This document shows positions 45,908 to 55,043 of a stretch of DNA of 64,000 nt, piece by piece. The translations under genes and the position numbers were made by a program. The stretch's first letter is position 1. The number at the start of each line of letters is the position of its first letter. The stretch is taken from positions 1 to 64,000 of the forward strand of contig NZ_JADJDO010000005.1 in the NCBI RefSeq assembly GCF_016702655.1, given 5' to 3'. The stretch is from Ideonella sp. (GTDB lineage Bacteria; Pseudomonadota; Gammaproteobacteria; Burkholderiales; Burkholderiaceae_C). The notes beneath the pieces were generated by a model. It was not told where the DNA came from, made no database searches, and saw nothing but the letters and a program-made list of their open reading frames with translations.

Positions 45908-46627
45908 TCAGTTCCAAGTGCTCAGCGGCACCTCGATCCACGTTGCACGCGCCTTGGCAACGAGGCGACCGCTCGCGGTACAAACGGCCGAGCCGGCGAG
46001 ACGTTTGCGACCTTGCACGCCCAGTGGCCACCCCATGACTACACAGCGTTCCCCGCACCCCACGGTACCGACGATCGACGTGCACAGTTCGCCCAGAACG
46101 ATCGCCACGCCATCTGGTAAGGGTAGTACCGCGAATCCTCCTGTGCAGTCGAGCGCCGACCAGACGAACTCAGACCTGACGTTTCCGCATTCGTCAGCAA
46201 GTGAAGCGTCGGGAGTCCAAGGTGCTGCGAGGGTAGCCGTACCGCCCAGTGAACCCGGAAAGATGCGTAGCCCGTCAGCGGATTTCCGATCAGGGCCACA
46301 AACAAAGCAGCCCGGGAAGGCGTGCTTCTTGAAGCCGAGGTACGAATGAGCACTCTCTTCGGCTTGCTCAAACGACGGGCTTGGCGGTGGCTGCAGCTCC
46401 AACTCCGATCGCTTGGCCTCTCCAACCAGCGTCGCGTCCTGGAACAGCCGTGCCTCCTCCTCTGAGGATTCGAGCCGGAGTGGAGCATTGAGGGGTGGCG
46501 GCGCCTTCAGGCGGACTGAGACTGTGCCCTGCAGGTTCTTGGCAATGCGACCACAGACGTAGCCGCCGTTTCCCGACTTCGGTGGGCCGCGAAAGCGCTC
46601 GGAGATCTCGAAGAGCTCGACGTGCAT
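45908..46627 (-). CDS. Hotdog-fold thioesterase-like protein
   Basis: 239 residues, frame intact, start ATG at 46627 with GGAGG upstream. Two similar halves suggest a double hotdog fold: FRGPPKSGNGGYVCGRIA with VSVRLKAPPPLNAPLRLE, and SADGLRIFPGSLGG with SALDCTGGFAVLPL. A CFVCGPDR segment lies at the middle. Such proteins act on acyl-CoA esters. It lies between the binding protein and the permease genes of the importer, which hints at a role in CoA-ester metabolism of the imported substrate. Substrate unknown. Confidence 0.65.
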   Translation of the reverse strand: MHVELFEISERFRGPPKSGNGGYVCGRIAKNLQGTVSVRLKAPPPLNAPLRLESSEEEARLFQDATLVGEAKRSELELQPPPSPSFEQAEESAHSYLGFKKHAFPGCFVCGPDRKSADGLRIFPGSLGGTATLAAPWTPDASLADECGNVRSEFVWSALDCTGGFAVLPLPDGVAIVLGELCTSIVGTVGCGERCVVMGWPLGVQGRKRLAGSAVCTASGRLVAKARATWIEVPLSTWN

Positions 46628-46686
46628 GTGTGTGTCCTCCCGGCTCGCCTCGGGACGCCCAACTTCAGCTCCGGCCCGTCACTCCT

Positions 46687-47809
46687 TCACTTCCAGGCCG
46701 GCTTTGGCGCAACCAGCGACGCGGTCGCGTTGGCCTTGGGCCACACGACCTCGAACTCGCCCTTCTGCCACTGGCTCACCATGCCCGGCGTGCCGACGTT
46801 CTCGCTGCCGACGAACCTGATCTTGCCGACGATGGTCTGGTGTTCGGTGGCGGCGACGTAGTCGCGCAGCGCCTTGCGGTCCAGGCCCACCTTGGCCACG
46901 GCCTGGGTCATGATCTCGAGCCCGGCCCAGCAATGGCCGCTGGCCCAGCGGTCGGGCTCCTTTTGCGCGCCGAACTTCTTCACGTGGGCGTCGAAATCCG
47001 ACTTCGCGCCTGGGCTCGTCTTGCCGTTCCAATTGAAGCCGATCTCCTTCGACTGGCGGCTTGCGAGGATCGTGTCGGGCGGGTAGCTGAGGCTGACGAA
47101 CACGTCCGGGTTCTTGTCCTTGATCGAGCGCAGCACCGGCGACAGGTCCTTGACGCTGCCCGGATAGCTCTTGTCCTCGACGATCGTCAGGCCGCTGCCC
47201 TGCACCGCGACCTTCAGCGCGGCGTAGTTCTCGAGGCCGAACAGATCGTCGACGTAACTCACGACCATCGTCTTCGCGCCGCCCGCCTTGAGCATCTCGA
47301 CCAGCGCCTCCATCATCGGCTTGGGCTGCTGCAGCATCAGGAAGAAGTAGGGCAGCTTCATCTCGATCAGCCGCCGCGAGAGCGCGGTCGGCGCGAGGAA
47401 GGGGTAGCCGTAGCGATTGGCAAGCGGCGCGATCGCGAAGTTGGCGCCGCTGCCCCAGGGCGGCAGCACGAGGTCGACCTTGTCGCTGCCCATCAGCTTT
47501 TCGTAGGTGCGCGCAGGTCTCGATGTCGCTGCGGTCATCCGAGCTGATGAGCTCGATCATGCGCTTGCTGCCCTTGACGTTCAGGCCGCCGGCGGCGTTG
47601 TGCATCTCGGCCCAGAGCCGGTAGTTGGGCTCCTGGCTCACCTGAGCTCCGGTCGCCCAGGGCCCCGTGCGGGCCATCGCGTAGCCGACGCGCACCGGAG
47701 CAGCCTGGGCGCGGATGATGGCCGGGAACGCGAGCGGCGCTGCGGCCATTGCATGGACGACGGTGCGGCGCTTGAGCCCGGCGGGCGGGATGCGGCGGCG
47801 TTGGGGCAT
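46687..47809 (-). CDS. ABC transporter substrate-binding protein, LivK type (one frameshift)
   Basis: Periplasmic binding protein of the importer, about 373 residues. Starts MPQRRRIPPAGLKRRTVVHA at 47809; the twin Arg before a hydrophobic run ending IIRAQA suggests a Tat-like signal peptide. The mature protein begins APVRVGYAMARTGPWATGAQ, the typical opening of amino-acid/aromatic binding proteins. One extra base near 47516 breaks DIET/ARTYEKLMGSDKV. The rest is intact to VAPKPAWK at 46687. First gene of the liv-type operon; divergent from the AraC gene across 226 bp. Confidence 0.92.
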
Positions 47810-48035
47810 AAGCTGGGGTCTCCGGTGGCGGTCTGCATCGACCTGGACGCCGCGATTCTCTCGGCAGCGCCGCGCCGCGCCGCTTTGCCGCCACGTGCAG
47901 CGGGCTTGCCGATTCGTGCACGCGGCGTCCGGACTTTCCCGGGTCCCGGTCGGCGCCAGGCTGCCGTCGGTTGAGTGCCGTCCCGGCAAGCCTTACGCTC
48001 GCGCCATCGCGGCCTTGCGCCCGCAGGAGGGCGCC

Positions 48036-49071
48036 ATGGGCATGCCGACCCGCGCGATAACGATGATGAGCACCGGCCAGGTCGCCCCGCGGGCGTGCGG
48101 GCTTCTGGGCCGACTGCCGCACGCCTGTTCAACGGGCTGAAGTCAGACCGCTATGACGACGCCGGTCTCGACGGCCGGATGGCAACGCTGCACGCGGGCG
48201 ACGTGGTGCTGACCCTGGTCGAAGCCAATCGCCATCGCGTGACGCGCTCAACCTCGCTGGCGCGGCGATCTGGAGTGGACTACCTGAAGATCGTCGCGCC
48301 GTGGGTTAACTGCGCCGGCGTCGAGCAGAAGGGGCGCGAGGCCTGGGTCGCACCCGACCAGTGGAGCATCTACGACACGACCGACAGCTACGCGGTGGCC
48401 AACCCGGTACGCGTCGAGCACCTGATCGATGATGCTGCCCAAGCACCGCCTCGTCGAGCGCGGGCTGGCGCTCGATCCGCTGATAGCGCGCCGCCTAGGC
48501 GGCAGCGGCGGCGTGGCGCGCCTGGCGCTCGGACCATGCGCTCGGCCTACCGCAGCTGCCCGGCATGTCGGAGGCGGCGGCGCGCGGCGTCGGCGATGCG
48601 ATCACGCAGTTCGTCCACCTGGCCATGCTCGACCTGGCCGGTCGCGGCACCGCGGTGACGCAGCGCGAGGCGCTGCGCGAGCGCATCAAGCAGCATGTGG
48701 CCGAGCATCTCGCCAACCCGGCGCTGTCGGTGGACGCGATCGCACGCGCGCTCAACTGCAGCCGGCGCCAGCTCTACAATGCCTTCGCCGAGGAGCCCGA
48801 CGGCGTTGCGGGCTACATCCTGCACCGGCGCCTGGACGCCTGCCGCAAGGCCTTCGATGGCGCGGCCTACGACCGGCGCTCGATCACCGACATCGCGTTC
48901 GGCAACGGGTTCTCGAACATGGCCCACTTCAGCCGCGTGTTTCGCGCCTACCTCGGCGTCGCGCCGAGCGACTACCGGCGCAGCGCGGGGGCTGGCGGCG
49001 TGATGCGGCTCGGCCCGGGGCCTGGCGCGTGGCCGGTCGATGTCGCGATTGACGGCTGCTGGGCAGCGTAA
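48036..49071 (+). CDS. AraC-family regulator (several frameshifts)
   Basis: Transcription factor of about 344 residues. I choose the ATG at 48036, five bases after AGGAGG. The N-terminal sensor half reads RLFNGLKSDRYDD, MATLHAGDVVLTLVEANRHR, DYLKIVAPWVNCAGVEQKGR, WSIYDTTDSYAVANPVRVEHL. The C-terminal double helix-turn-helix is complete: LSVDAIARALNCSRRQLYNAF and ITDIAFGNGFSNMAHFSRVFR. Frame changes lie near 48095, 48430 and 48535. Divergent from the binding-protein gene, so it probably controls the importer and aldehyde dehydrogenase operon. Confidence 0.85.
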
Positions 49072-49322
49072 GAAGCCGGTGGACGCCATCGGGCCTCCTG
49101 CCAGTGTGCGCCATCAAGCCGACCTTTGACTCGACCGTGGACGCCGGACCGAGCGGGCAGCTATGTGCAGCAGACCTTGGATCGCGACCGGGTGGATTCG
49201 CGCCCCAACGACTGCTCTCGCATCAGGCGATCGGCCCTTCGCGACCCAAACCGGTCCTACGAGTCACTCGATTCGGTCCCTAAGGCTGACCTCCAACAGA
49301 GAGCCAGAAGTAATGCTGGCGC

Positions 49323-51987
49323 TCACCTTCCAGCGGGCTGCAGCGCGTCGTCGATCGCCTGCCTGAGGCGTCATCGACCTCCTCCTGCCAAGCGCGGTCA
49401 AACGCGGCCGCGTCGGCGATCGCGGCGCGCGCCGCTGCAACCTGGGCGGCGTGATCGGCGCGTGCCGTGGGCGACATCGGGACGGCGATCTCGTCGCGCA
49501 GGCGCTCGGCGGCGCCCCAGGTTCGGGCTGCGCGCAGCGGCGAGCTGAGTGCGCACAGGCCGTTGGCCAGCCCTTCGAGCGACTCGGCGATCCCCGGCCG
49601 GTCGCCGAGTTGGCGCCGGATCGACAGGCTCTCAACGTCGAGCGCGTGCGCAGCCTGGTGGTCGCCGCGGTGGGACGCGACCGCGGCCAGGTTGCTGGTC
49701 GAGATCGCCATTCCCCAGGGGTCGCCGACACGGCGGTAGATTTGCACCGTCTCGTCGAACAGCTGCCACGCGCGGTCGTGATCGCCGACGGCTTCGGCGA
49801 CGGCGGCGAGGTTGTGCAACGCCGCCGCCACCGACTTCGGACTGCCGAGCTCGCGCCGGATCGCAAGGCCTTCTTCAAAGAGCCGGCGCGCAGCCTTGTA
49901 GTCGCCCTGGTCGAAATCGAGGAGCTCCCGATGTTCTTGCGGTCGCCCAGCGTGCGCCGAATCTCGAGCGCGGTCTGGTTGTAGCTGCGCGAGGCCGCGT
50001 AGTCGCCCTTCTGCCATGCCATCACGCCGGCGCCTGACAGCATATCGGCGCGCAGCGCCGGGGGCGCTTCGCATTCGACCGCCAACAGGCCGGTGTACCA
50101 GGCATAGGCCTCGGCCAGATGACCGCGCACGTACCAGAACGAGAACAGCGCGTCGGCCATCCCCATCCCCGCGACGACGTTGCCGCGGTCGGCGTACGAC
50201 CAGGTCAAGGCGGCACGCAGGTTGTCGTGCTCGGTCTCGAGCCGGTCCATCCATATCTGCTGGTCGGTGCCGCGCAAGTGCGGCTCAGCCTCCTTGGCAA
50301 GCGCGGCGAACACGGCCAGGTGGCGGTCACGCCAGGTCTGGCCATCGCCCTGCTCGAGCAGGCGGTCGCGTGCGTACTGGCGCACCGTCTCCAGCAGGTG
50401 ATACCGGACGGCGCCGTCGCGTGTCGCAGTCAGCACCAGACTCTTGTCCGTGAGAGCCGTCAGCAGGTCCAGCACGGCGTCTTCGGCGACGCTGTCGCCG
50501 CTGCACGCCTGCTCGGCCGCAGCGAGCGTCCAGCCGCCGGCGAAGACCGAGAGCCGGCGCAGCAGCGCCTGCTCGGTCGGATCGAGCAGATCGTGGCTCC
50601 AGTCGATCAGCGCGCGCAAGGTCTGCTGGCGCGGCAAGGCGGTGCGCGAGCCGCCGGTGAGGATGCGAAAACGCTGGTCCAGGCGTGCGTTCAACTCGGC
50701 GACCGCGAGCGATCGCAGGCGCGCCGCCGCGAGCTCGATCGCGAGCGGGATGCCGTCGAGTCGATGGCAGACCGAAGCCACTTCGGGCGCGTTCTGGCGC
50801 GTCAGCGCGAATTGCGGCGAATGCCAGCGCGCGCGCTCGACGAACAAGCGCACGGCCTCGTACGGCGCCAGGGCCTCGGGGGTGGCGTCGCGCCTCGGAT
50901 CAGGCAGCGACAACGAAGGCACGCGGTAGGTCAGCTCGCCGGACACCCCCAGCGCTTCGCGGCTTGTCACGACCACCTTGACGTGCGGGCAGCGCTGCAG
51001 CACGGCGGCGGCGAGCTCGGCACAGGCGCCAAGTAGGTGTTCGGCGTTGTCCAGCACCAGCAGCGCACGTTTCGTGTCCAGGTGCGCGGCGACGGTCTGC
51101 GTCAGGTTCGCTCCGGTCTCCTCCTTCACGCCGAGGGTCTTCGCCAGCGTCGGCGAGACGAGCAGCGGATCGGACAGCGCGGCCAGCTCGACCGGCCAGA
51201 CCCCGTCGGGGAACGCCGGCGTCGCTTCGCGCGCCACCTGGAGCGCCAACCGGGTCTTGCCGCAGCCGCCCGACCCGGTGAGCGTGAGCAGGCGCACCGC
51301 ACCTAGCATCTGCCTGAGATCACCAACCTCCTTTGCCCTGCCAATGAAACTGGTCAGCGGCTGCGGCAGGTTGTTCGGGACCTGCTGGACCGGCAGCCAG
51401 CGATCGTCGACGCGGACGACGCGGAAGGCCTTGTCGCTATCGGAAGGTGGGTCGAAGCGGCCATCCGCGTCGCCGGCCTCGAACAACTCCACCGGCTCGG
51501 CGAGCCCCTTCAGAACCCAGTGGCCGTGCGAGCACAGGTGCAACGGCGTCGCGGCGAGCGTTAGCCTTGCATCCTCGGTCAGCAAGGTCTGTCCGCCCTT
51601 CGCCAGCGCCATGACGCGGGCTGTGGTCGGCTTGCCTATGCCGTCCACCTCGAGCGGCTTGGCGCCGCGCGCGATGTCGGCGGCACTGTTCTCGCGCAGG
51701 ATAACGGGCCCGACATGCAGGCCCGCGCGCGCCGACAGCGGCACCGGCAGCGCCTTCAACGCGTGATGATAGTCGGCCGCGTAGGCCAGTGCGTCGGCGG
51801 CCGCGTCGAACAGCAGCAGCATGCCGTCGGTCTTGTCGATCTCGCGACCGCCGCGCGCCGCGAGCAGATCGCGTGCGACTCGGTCATGTGCCGCCCACAA
51901 CTCGGCAATGACGGCGTCGCCGAGCGTCTGCGACAGTCGGGTGCTGTCGACGACATCGGTCAGGAGAAGGGCTCGGATTTCGTTCAT
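49323..51987 (-). CDS. Nucleotide cyclase-like/NB-ARC/TPR regulator (frameshifts near 3' end)
   Basis: About 890 residues. The N-terminus MNEIRALLLTDVVDSTRLSQ is a class III nucleotide-cyclase domain with metal-binding Asp; the second metal region is DKTDGMLLLFDAA. Next is an NB-ARC ATPase (LLTLTGSGGCGKTRLALQVA, ALLVLDNAEHLLGACAELAA, IPLAIELAAARLR), then TPR repeats (DYKAARRLFEEGLAIRRELG). Frame changes occur near 49925, 49385 and 49365; the best end is DDALQPAGR at 49323, while an uncorrected frame runs to 49280. No DNA-binding domain is evident, so it may be a signalling ATPase rather than a classic regulator. Confidence 0.82.
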
Positions 51988-52452
51988 GCGCGCGGGTGCA
52001 GACGCCGATCGTGCGCACAGGATAGTTCGTTTAGAGAGCCATCTTCGTGACCTTCGGGTGGTCCGGGCGGGCCCGCCTGTCGAGACTAGGATGCGGTACT
52101 TGTGGCCGACTGCGCCCCTTCAAGTGCCGCTGAGCCCGGCCGCGCAGGCCAATCAAAGGAGTCGCCTATCTGGTACCTGCTTGCCCCGACGATCGGGCCT
52201 CTCTGCCCCGAACCTGCGGGTGCCCACCTTCTGGCGACTGTCTCCTGGCCGCCCGAGGCGAGCATTGCCAAGTGAGGTGCCATGAACCTGCCAGTGGCCA
52301 GCGACTCAAACTGGCCGGGACTGCCAGTTCACGACCGATCCACTGAGCAGCCGCTCGCATCGTGTCGTCGGCCACCTGGCAGACCTTCGCCGGCGCCGGC
52401 ATTCGCCGGCGCCGGCATTGCCAAAATTTGCCAATCGGCTTAGGCTCACGTC
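51988..52452. other. Intergenic region with GC repeat upstream of ParDE
   Basis: A 465-bp stretch with no credible gene, upstream of two divergent units. A 16-bp direct repeat TCGCCGGCGCCGGCAT lies at 52387-52402 and 52403-52418; its core GCCGGCGCCGGC is itself palindromic. It is followed by TTGCCAAAATTTGCCAAT (52419-52436). These lie 17-66 bp before the antitoxin start and could be operator sites. Confidence 0.45.
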
Positions 52453-52704
52453 ATGAGCACGATGAACATCTCCCTCCCTGACGCCCTGAGGTCCTTCGTG
52501 GATGAGCAGGTCAGTCAACGCGGCTACGGCACCAGCAGCGAGTACGTGCGCGAGCTCATCCGCCGGGACCAGGATCGATCGCAACTGCGCAGCATGCTGA
52601 TGGCGGGTGGGGCTTCGGCGCCGAGTGCACCGGCAGATGCCAGCTACTTCGAAGGTCTGCGTGCCCGGGTGCGCAAGACGACCAAGTCCGGCGCCAAGGG
52701 GTGA
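52453..52704 (+). CDS. parD: ParD-family antitoxin
   Basis: Ribbon-helix-helix antitoxin, 83 residues, that should bind the adjacent ParE toxin and its own promoter. It reads MSTMNISLPDALRSFVDEQV, then GTSSEYVRELIRRDQDR, the typical ParD pattern. The C-terminal third (YFEGLRARVRKTTKSGAKG) is the probable toxin-binding part. Its TGA overlaps the GTG start of the toxin (GTGA). Confidence 0.9.
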   Translation: MSTMNISLPDALRSFVDEQVSQRGYGTSSEYVRELIRRDQDRSQLRSMLMAGGASAPSAPADASYFEGLRARVRKTTKSGAKG

Positions 52705-53030
52705 AGGCCAAGGCGGTCGTCCCGCGCGAACAGGCCAACCGTGACGTCGAAGAGGCCGTCGGCTACTACCTGAGCGGCGCGACAGTACAAGTCGCTCTGG
52801 GCTTCGTCGACGCGCTCGAGCACGCCTACGCCCACGTCGGGCGGCACCCCGCGACGGGCTCCCCTCGCCACGCCCACGAGCTCAACCTGCCGGGCCTTCG
52901 CGCATGGCCGCTGAAGCGGTATCCCTGCATCGTCTTCTACCTCGAACGACCAGACTGCATCGACGTCTGGCGGGTGCTGCACGGCCAGCGAGACATCCCT
53001 GCATGGATGCAGAATCCCGACTCCGCGTGA
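52701..53030 (+). CDS. parE: ParE/RelE-family toxin, GTG start
   Basis: Toxin of the ParDE pair, 109 residues, RelE fold. It starts with the GTG at 52701, overlapping parD. Conserved segments are QANRDVEEAVGYYL, GLRAWPLKRYPCIVFYLERP and IDVWRVLHGQRDIPAWM, the last being the usual ParE ending with the VLHGxRD motif. ParE toxins in other bacteria poison DNA gyrase. Two bases after the stop, a partial copy of the livF/aldehyde-dehydrogenase junction begins. Confidence 0.9.
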   Translation: MKAKAVVPREQANRDVEEAVGYYLSGATVQVALGFVDALEHAYAHVGRHPATGSPRHAHELNLPGLRAWPLKRYPCIVFYLERPDCIDVWRVLHGQRDIPAWMQNPDSA

Positions 53031-53032
53031 CG

Positions 53033-53267
53033 GCTGCGCCGGTCTCGGCGGCGACGGCCTCGCTGACTTGCGGCGTCTTTGCTTCCAGCGCGTCGGCCGC
53101 GCTAGCCGCCGGCGCGCGCGTCGCGGCGCTGCCGTCGAGCGGGTTGCGGCGCTCGAAGGTGGCGCCCTTCTCGGCGCTGACGGCGAGGCCGTTGATGAGC
53201 ATGGACAGGTCGGACATGGTTCTCTCCTTCGAAGCACCGGGGTAGGTGGCAGCGGCCTGCGCGGCCT
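53033..53267 (-). pseudogene. Degenerate copy of the livF-ALDH junction
   Basis: On the minus strand this reads KAAQAAATYPGASKERT, MSDLSMLINGLAVSAEKGAT, FERRNPLDGSAATRAPAAS, then AADALEAKTPQVSEAVAAE. It matches 42112-42447 (end of livF and first codons of the aldehyde dehydrogenase), with about 96 bp deleted in frame. In the full copy the deletion ends are both the 10-mer GCGTCGGCCG (42172 and 42268). No complete gene remains. It abuts parE and shows that a second aldehyde dehydrogenase cluster, or part of one, was once here. Confidence 0.85.
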
Positions 53268-53477
53268 TGCGGAACAAGAAACTCGCGCGTTGCGCAAACG
53301 CAATCGTGAGCACGCGCCGCTGCGTAGCATGGGCTCGCGGTAGTTCAAGAGCAGCTTGCCAGGCGGGTGGGACGGCGCGTCGGTGGATCGTGTGTGCACA
53401 AGTGCAGGCGCAAGTACCGTCTCGTCGCGCGCTGGGAGTTGCTCGGCACTTCAGATCGACAGGTGAAGGAGACCCCG

Positions 53478-54237
53478 ATGACCCTAACCCCCCAGGCCGC
53501 GCGCTGCATGATGGAAGCCGCCGCCGTTGCTGCGGCATCGCTTTTTGCCGTAGCGGCTGCCCAGGCGCAGACCGAACCCGACGGCAAGTGGCATGGCGCC
53601 ATTTCCCTTGGTGGCGCCTTTGCCACCGGCAATACCGACACCCTGTCGGTGACGCTCGCCGCCGACGCGACCAAGGTGCGCCCGATCGACAGGGTCAGCC
53701 TGTCCGGCCTCGTCAACTACGGCAAGAGCACGATCAACGGCGTCGACACCACCACCGCCGATCAGGCCTGGATCAGGGGACGTTACGACTACAACCTCAC
53801 CGAGGTCGTGTTCGTGTTCGGCGGCGCCGGCCCAGACCCACAAGGCGGCTGGTACGAGATCGCGCTACGACCTGAACGCCGGCGTGGGCTACAAGCTGAT
53901 CCGCAACCCAACCACTTCTTTCGATGTCTTTGCCGGGGTGGGCTACTCCGGCGTCGAGTTCACCGACGACAGTTCGGCCAACGGCGGCCAACTGGTGCTC
54001 GGTGAGGAGTCGTCGCACAAGATTGCCGAAAGCTCGACGTTCAATCAACGTTTCACCTACCGTCCCGGCCAGAGCGATCTCGGTGATCTCGCCACGTTCA
54101 CCGCCGGGTGGGCAACGGCCATCACCGGCGCCTGGACGATCAATGTCGGCTTGGCTGCACAATGGGCCAGCGTCGTGCCCGCGGGCTCGAAGTCGACCGA
54201 CGCGCTGCTCACGGTCGGCTTCGGATACAAGTTCTGA
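53478..54237 (+). CDS. DUF481 outer-membrane protein (one frameshift)
   Basis: Probable beta-barrel outer-membrane protein of the YdiY/DUF481 family, about 252 residues. Start MTLTPQAARCMMEAAAVAAA at 53478, with GAAGGA upstream, and a signal peptide ending AAQAQ. The mature part has short amphipathic strands (WHGAISLGGAFATGNTDTLS, YDYNLTEVVFVFGG) and ends TVGFGYKF with a terminal Phe, as in outer-membrane barrels. One extra base lies between 53835 and 53866. A longer reading from 53367 adds an unlike N-terminus and is rejected. Role not established. Confidence 0.85.
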
Positions 54238-54253
54238 ACCAGGCGGGGCAAGT

Positions 54254-54274
54254 GCGCAGCCGTCACAGCTGCGC
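54254..54274. terminator. Hairpin after DUF481 gene
   Basis: Inverted repeat GCGCAGC-CGTCACA-GCTGCGC, 17 bases after the DUF481 stop, in the 253-bp convergent gap before the MarR gene. No T-tract follows. The remainder of the gap (to 54490) shows no gene I can support. Confidence 0.35.
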
Positions 54275-54490
54275 CCGCGGGTGGCGGCGCCTGAAGCGCG
54301 GGTTGCGCCCTCTCCCGAGGCTTGTCGTCGCCCCGGCGCAATGCGCGCGGAGGGGCCACGGCAGCAGCGAGGCCGCACAACAGCGCAGTAAGGGGTCCGC
54401 GCATGCCGGGAGCGGGTTCAAGCTCAACGAGTGCCCGCCATGGCCTGACCTGTGCCGCCTTCCGAGGCCAGATTCGCTGCGGCCCCGGCT

Positions 54491-54912
54491 TCAGCCCAGT
54501 CCGAGCGCCTTGAGCGCCAGCGCCAGGAAGGCGGCGCGCTGCGCGGCCGACAGCGGCGCCAGGATGTCGGCCTGCAAGGCTTCGACCACCGGTCGGCTGG
54601 CCTTCAGCAGCCGCTTGCCCTCGGTCGTCAGGTGAAGCTGGCGCGCGCGCCGATCGTGCGCGCCGACCGAACGCTGCAGCAGGGCCTTTGCTCCAGGCGG
54701 TCGACCACCCCGCCGATCGTGGCGCGGTCGAAGCTGATGGTCGCGGCCAGGCTTGCCTGGTCGATGCCGGGCTGCAACGCAATCGCATCGAGCGCGATGA
54801 ATTGCACCGCGGTCAGGTCGAAACCGGCGGCCTGCATGCGTTCCTGGAAGACCTGCGTGGCGTGCTGGTGCAGGCGCCGGATCAGGTGCCCGGCCATCTC
54901 GATCCTGTTCAT
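54491..54912 (-). CDS. MarR-family regulator, MobR-like (one frameshift)
   Basis: Winged-helix repressor, about 140 residues after correction. From MNRIEMAGHLIRRLHQHATQ (54912) it runs through the recognition helix region DQASLAATISFDRATIGGVV, then DRLEQ. One A is missing in an A-run near 54688; the other frame then gives the wing and C-terminal dimer helix: LLQRSVGAHDRRARQLHL, TTEGKRLLKA, ALKALGLG. It is divergent from the FAD monooxygenase across 131 bp holding a palindrome. This matches the mobR/mobA layout known in Comamonas, so it probably represses that gene until an aromatic acid binds. Confidence 0.85.
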
Positions 54913-54987
54913 CGTTGCCCTTGTGCCGCGACCGATCATGCCCCGCCGGCTGCGCGCCGCCGGAGCGCTTGACCTAGTTAGTATGTA

Positions 54988-55002
54988 TGCATATCATATG
55001 CA
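54988..55002. promoter_or_regulatory. Palindromic operator between marR and monooxygenase gene
   Basis: TGCATAT-C-ATATGCA, a perfect palindrome with seven-base arms, in an AT-rich patch 41 bp before the monooxygenase ATG and 75 bp before the MarR start. The size and symmetry fit a MarR-family binding site that could control both genes. Confidence 0.6.
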
Positions 55003-55043
55003 AACTTACCGCTGAACGGCATACTGCCTGAAGGAGAGCCTCC

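Noticed and set aside
53367..53477. N-terminal extension of the DUF481 protein
   Set aside because: A proper ribosome site and signal peptide begin at 53478; the extension is basic and would hide the signal peptide.
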